Below, piece after piece: positions 22,806-26,195 of a stretch of DNA of 26,195 bases. Origin of the DNA: Spirochaetaceae bacterium (GTDB taxonomy: Bacteria; Spirochaetota; Spirochaetia; Treponematales; Breznakiellaceae); assembly GCA_031265535.1 (NCBI GenBank), contig JAISCO010000362.1:1-26195 (forward strand), in the 5' to 3' direction. The notes under the pieces are model-generated. The model was not told where the DNA came from. It did not search any database and saw only the letters and a program-made list of their open reading frames with translations. How positions within the stretch are numbered: position 1 is the first letter of the stretch; every line of letters begins with the position of its first letter. The position numbers were made by a program, and so were the translations under genes.

Positions 22806-23545
22806 TTTAGCATTTCCTCCGTTAAACTTACGCGCCTGCCCGTATCAAATATGCCGCTGTGCCCTTCACCCGTGACGGCGGCGGCGCATCTTGCCGTGTC
22901 CGAAATGACAAAGCCCTGTAAATCTATTACGCCGCGCCGTAATAAGGGCGGGGCAAGCGGGACGCTGGGTCCGGCAAGGATTATCCCGCAATGGCGGGAA
23001 AGTTCCAGAAGGCGCGGCAATGTTTTGTTGATAAGCGTTACCCCCGTCGCGAAAACATAATCCTGCGCCGGCAGCAGATATTCACAGGCGGAGTCGGGAA
23101 AGTCGCCTTCTACCGGGCGTTTTTCCAGGATTGAAAGTTCGCAAACATCCCCGATTTTATGCTCAAGATACGGGAAATGTCCGATTACGGCAACTTTTTT
23201 ACCGGCAACCCGTTCCCGCCAAAAGCTGAACGAATCATCGTCCCCTATATTGAGCGAGCAAGCCGCCGTTTTTTGCTCCGGCGCGTTCCACCAGGCGTTT
23301 ATCGCGGCAATGCCCAAAGAGGCCTCTTCAAAATTCCACGATTTTGAGAAAGCGGCAAGTTCCCGCAAACTCATACCGGCCATGGTTTTTGTTAATGTCC
23401 GCGGACGCACAGGCTTGTCTAAGGTCATGGCAAGCCCGGCTCCGCCGCCCGCACGGACAAAGGTCCAATATTTACCCGTTATAGCCTCCCCTACGCATTG
23501 TTCCGCCGGTATAGCCCCAATCAATTCGTCATACAATTCCCACAC
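22802..23545 (-). CDS. DUF364 (putative heavy-metal chelation) protein
   Basis: About 247 residues with the N-terminal DUF4213-like part and the C-terminal DUF364 Rossmann-type part: VAVIGHFPYLEHKIGD (about 135-150), LPAQDYVFATGVTLINKTLP, LAGPSVPLAPPLLRRGVIDL and GFVISDTARC. The family is annotated as putative heavy-metal chelating; the true reaction is not established to my knowledge. I chose the GTG at 23545 because GAGGAG lies seven bases before it; a longer frame from a TTG at 23596 has no such site. Divergent from the receptor gene across about 140 bases, so a shared metal-responsive control region is plausible. Confidence 0.82.
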   Translation of the reverse strand: MWELYDELIGAIPAEQCVGEAITGKYWTFVRAGGGAGLAMTLDKPVRPRTLTKTMAGMSLRELAAFSKSWNFEEASLGIAAINAWWNAPEQKTAACSLNIGDDDSFSFWRERVAGKKVAVIGHFPYLEHKIGDVCELSILEKRPVEGDFPDSACEYLLPAQDYVFATGVTLINKTLPRLLELSRHCGIILAGPSVPLAPPLLRRGVIDLQGFVISDTARCAAAVTGEGHSGIFDTGRRVSLTEEMLK

Positions 23546-23628
23546 AATAAGCTCCTCAACCTCCTCGTATTTTCGTATCCGAAAACAGCGTACCAAAACG
23601 ATTTCTTTTTGTAAAGTTACGATTTATG

Positions 23629-23657
23629 TTGACAAGGCATTCGCGTCATGGTATTGT
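23629..23657 (+). promoter_or_regulatory. Sigma70 promoter of the TonB-dependent receptor
   Basis: TTGACA at 23629-23634 and TATTGT at 23652-23657, seventeen bases apart. The receptor start follows with TAGGAGG upstream of the ATG. No Fur-like palindrome was identified. Confidence 0.75.
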
Positions 23658-23687
23658 ATTTATAAATAATTCCATTAGGAGGAAAAA

Positions 23688-25826
23688 ATGCGATTACTGA
23701 AAAAAATTACTTTTGCCGCGGCATTATTCGCGGCGGTATTTGCGGGGGGGGGGGGGGTAACTGGACAAGATTTGTCCGATGATACCGTTCAACTGCCGGC
23801 GGTAGAACTGAGTGAAAATAAGGAAACTACCGAATTTATCACGCGGGAGCAGATGGATAGACGCGGCGACAGCGATCTTATAGAGGCGATTCGCTGGGTA
23901 CCCGGCATTATACCGCTGGACGCGGGCGGCGCGAGGAATGAATCGGGTTTCACAATGCGCGGGCTTGGGCAGAATTCTGTTCCTGTATATCTTGACGGCG
24001 TTCCGTGGGGCGACCCTTATGGCTCACAAATTGACTACTCCCGTTTTTTAACCACCGACATAGAAAGCATAAGCATCAACAAAGGATACAGTTCCATGAT
24101 GCTTGGTTCCAACAATATGGGCGGCGTTATCGTTATGAAGGCGGCAAAGCCCAAAAAACCTTTTGAAGCGTCTTTAAAATCATCATTGGATACAGACGGT
24201 GTTTTTGCATACAGCGGAAATATGCAAACATTCAGCGCGGGGACCAAGCTGGATTTATTTTACGCCAAGGCTTCTTTTACATGGCGAGACGTTGACCACT
24301 GGCGTTTACCGAAAACCTTTAAAGCTTCCGATAACCTGGAACCCGGCGCGGGCGGGAACCCCCAGAAAGAAGGTGATAGAATCTGGTCAAAATCCAGCGA
24401 TATGAAAGTAAGCGCCCTTTTCGGGTTTACTCCGGGCGAAAATATTGACGTATGGGCAAGTTATGCATATTCGGATTCGGATAAAGGCGTATCGCCGCCA
24501 AACGTGAATGGTACAAGTTATCAGGTTTGGGAATGGCCTTATGTCAGACGGCATACGGTAAGCTTAAACGGCGATTGGACCACGGACGACTTTTCCATCC
24601 ATGCCATGGGTTTTTTTGATAAGTATAACAACAGGCTCTACCCCTATCCGCGTTTCGGCGGCGGGCCGGCTATGAGCGGCGATAACGCGTATAACGCATG
24701 GCTTGCGGGCAATTCTGAGACTTCCGATTATGATGACTATACTTTTGGCGTTACCCTTCAGGGAACTTATAACATCAATAATTTTAGTAAAATAGCGGGT
24801 AATTTTGATTTTAAACAATTCAGCCATAAAAGTTTCGATAAGGCTTACTTAAGTCCCTCTACTTACAGCGACACCTTTGTACAGACTGCTGATGTAAGTG
24901 AAAATTTAATTTTCGCGGGCGCTGAATACACGATAAAACCCGTTAATCCGCTTACGCTGGTGACCGGTTTAGGCGTCAATATTTATGTGCCGGGTAATAT
25001 GGACAATTATAATTCCACATCGGGCGACAAAGTTACTACGGTAAATTCACCTGAAAACCAGGCCGCGCCCACGGCGCAGCTTGGCGCCTTCTATGACCTA
25101 AGCACAGACCACGAGCTTCATCTTACATGGGCGCTAAAAAACCGTTATCCCACGTTGAAAGAAAAATTCAGCAGCCTGGGCACAGGTACAAATAAGGCAA
25201 ACTCGGATTTAACTGCGGAGTACGCGAATCACTTTGAGTTTGGATATAAGGGTTATTTCATTGAAAAAATAAATATAACATCAGCGGTTTTCTACACCTA
25301 TGCCTTTGATAGAATTATTAATGTTTCTATAACCGGAGACCCCGCCGGTTATACTTCACAGTTTCAAAACATTGATAAAACAGCGTTTTACGGCTTTGAA
25401 TTCGGGACAGAAATGTATGTTTCACGTTTTTTAAGCTTGGGCGGCGCGTTGGGTTATACAAAATCTGAAATCATATCGAGCGAGAGTGGTTATACACAGA
25501 TCCCCGGCATCCCGGAATTTACTGCAAACGGCTACGCGGTGATAAAACCTCTTGAAACAATCCTGACGGGCGGCGTTATACATAACGTTTCGATAATACC
25601 GAGCTTTGAGTTTTTTGGCTCCAGAGTGCAGGGCAATCAAATAGCAACAACGAGAACAGCGCTTCCGGACTACACGCTTGCCAGTATTAAATTATCCGCC
25701 GATTTTACAGATTATGTTTCCGCGTCATTCTCGGTGCACAATCTATTTGACGAGCTTTATGAAAGCAGTCAATATTTTCCGCAGGCCGGGCGTAGTTATA
25801 ATTTTACCCTGTCAGGCAAATATTAA
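23688..25826 (+). CDS. TonB-dependent outer-membrane receptor, phase-variable by sequence
   Basis: 712 residues. Signal peptide MRLLKKITFAAALFAAVFA, then four glycines coded by the G14 tract (residues 20-23), then the mature start VTGQDLSD. The plug (about 40-165) shows LIEAIRWVPGIIPLD, FTMRGLGQNSVPVYLDGVPW, GYSSMMLGSNNMGGVIVMKA. The rest is a beta barrel, ending SYNFTLSGKY with a terminal aromatic residue as in outer-membrane proteins; AELSENKE-type residues near 35 may hold the TonB box. It should import a metal chelate or cofactor using TonB. At 14 G it is in frame; 13 G gives TAA directly after the tract and 15 G gives TGA within nine codons. Confidence 0.92.
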   Translation: MRLLKKITFAAALFAAVFAGGGGVTGQDLSDDTVQLPAVELSENKETTEFITREQMDRRGDSDLIEAIRWVPGIIPLDAGGARNESGFTMRGLGQNSVPVYLDGVPWGDPYGSQIDYSRFLTTDIESISINKGYSSMMLGSNNMGGVIVMKAAKPKKPFEASLKSSLDTDGVFAYSGNMQTFSAGTKLDLFYAKASFTWRDVDHWRLPKTFKASDNLEPGAGGNPQKEGDRIWSKSSDMKVSALFGFTPGENIDVWASYAYSDSDKGVSPPNVNGTSYQVWEWPYVRRHTVSLNGDWTTDDFSIHAMGFFDKYNNRLYPYPRFGGGPAMSGDNAYNAWLAGNSETSDYDDYTFGVTLQGTYNINNFSKIAGNFDFKQFSHKSFDKAYLSPSTYSDTFVQTADVSENLIFAGAEYTIKPVNPLTLVTGLGVNIYVPGNMDNYNSTSGDKVTTVNSPENQAAPTAQLGAFYDLSTDHELHLTWALKNRYPTLKEKFSSLGTGTNKANSDLTAEYANHFEFGYKGYFIEKINITSAVFYTYAFDRIINVSITGDPAGYTSQFQNIDKTAFYGFEFGTEMYVSRFLSLGGALGYTKSEIISSESGYTQIPGIPEFTANGYAVIKPLETILTGGVIHNVSIIPSFEFFGSRVQGNQIATTRTALPDYTLASIKLSADFTDYVSASFSVHNLFDELYESSQYFPQAGRSYNFTLSGKY
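23744..23757 (+). repeat. G14 tract at the signal-peptide end of the receptor
   Basis: Fourteen G preceded by TTTGC and followed by TAAC, coding Ala-Gly-Gly-Gly-Gly-Val at the expected signal peptidase region. The downstream TAA becomes an in-frame stop if one G is lost. Confidence 0.95.
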
Positions 25827-25980
25827 TTTGCCTCCGTCAGGCGCGCCTGACATGTGCATAAATTTAGAGCGCGCTGCGGCGAAGAATATACTGTCTATAA
25901 TTTTCATTAAAGCGCCATCCATTTTGTTTAATACTTTTCATTCATGAATCTGTGGGTCAAGTGTAGGACAAATGGGGGCA
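25827..25980. repeat. Gap after the receptor with a dispersed short repeat
   Basis: A small palindromic stretch (GTCAGGCGCGCCTGAC, 25837-25852) follows the stop and could end the transcript. TGTGGGTCAAGTGTAGG at 25951-25967 matches 6601-6617 and, inverted, part of 6153-6167. No gene seen. Confidence 0.55.
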
Positions 25981-26195
25981 GCAATTTTACTTTTAGAAAA
26001 AAATGGTAAAAAGGAACAGATAAAGGAAAAGGGAAAAAGTAACAGGTAAAAAGGAATGAATAGTTAGAAACTTCTTACTTTTTACTTCTTACCTATTATT
26101 TCTTACAAAGGGGGAAGCGCATCAATCCTAAACCGTTAAAATTTTGAGGTTTATGATAACTTTTTCGACGCTGCTCCCCCCTCGTTCCATAGTCC
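25981..26195. repeat. Long inverted repeat flanking the tonB block, right arm (cut by edge)
   Basis: Reverse complement of 20756-21003 with several short indels in the T-rich part and lacking the small extra hairpin. The match runs to the last base of the window (GGACTATG on the reverse strand), so the repeat continues beyond it. Confidence 0.85.

Noticed and set aside
6810..23757. G tracts as assembly or sequencing artefacts
   Set aside because: Exact length may be off by one, as always for homopolymers, but the shared TA(A/G) flank and functional positions make pure artefact unlikely. The ON/OFF calls do depend on exact length.

Overview
The window looks like part of a spirochaete chromosome, probably a Treponema-like gut anaerobe. 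This is inference: coding regions mix moderate GC with AT-rich islands, there is an hcp/Crp-Fnr pair typical of anaerobes, a split-off tonB with an outer-membrane receptor, and long intergenic gaps filled with T-rich 'GCTCATT/AATTG' sequence and dispersed palindromic repeats. No 16S or tRNA gene was seen, so the species cannot be read from the sequence.

Layout. 1-780 (minus): an exported protein cut by the left edge and a HIT-family hydrolase. 1059-3481: a divergent pair, a Crp/Fnr regulator (minus) and hydroxylamine reductase hcp (plus), bracketed by ~100-bp direct repeats. 3962-6442: an AT-rich unknown, a PNPOx-like flavoprotein, a three-hairpin repeat and a GxxExxY-family remnant. 6748-7750: a radical SAM gene whose start lies directly behind a 14-G tract. 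8225-9546: an AT-rich island of small unknown genes, two of them membrane proteins. 9932-13234: TPR lipoprotein, recQ, hpf. 13485-20397 (minus): a seven-gene accessory cluster with glycosyltransferase, FkbM methyltransferase, B12-binding radical SAM protein, Rossmann/TylF-like methyltransferase, two radical SAM proteins and small tract-bearing ORFs. 20756-26195: a tonB, DUF364 protein, substrate-binding-like protein and TonB-dependent receptor block flanked by ~220-250-bp inverted repeats.

The outstanding feature is a set of six homopolymer tracts, five of 14 G and one of 15 G, each followed by TA(A/G), within 17 kb. They sit where length changes matter: in the signal peptide of the receptor, between the domains of the B12 radical SAM enzyme, in the Shine-Dalgarno position of one radical SAM gene, and inside two small ORFs that end on the start codon of the next gene. 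Translating each alternative length by hand gives clear ON/OFF or fused/split outcomes. I read this as a phase-variable surface-modification and nutrient-receptor region. The chemistry of the radical SAM/FkbM cluster is not recognisable to me as a known pathway. A second candidate novelty is a ~110-bp three-hairpin repeat (5912-6021 and 17538-17649) whose two copies differ by compensatory base-pair changes.
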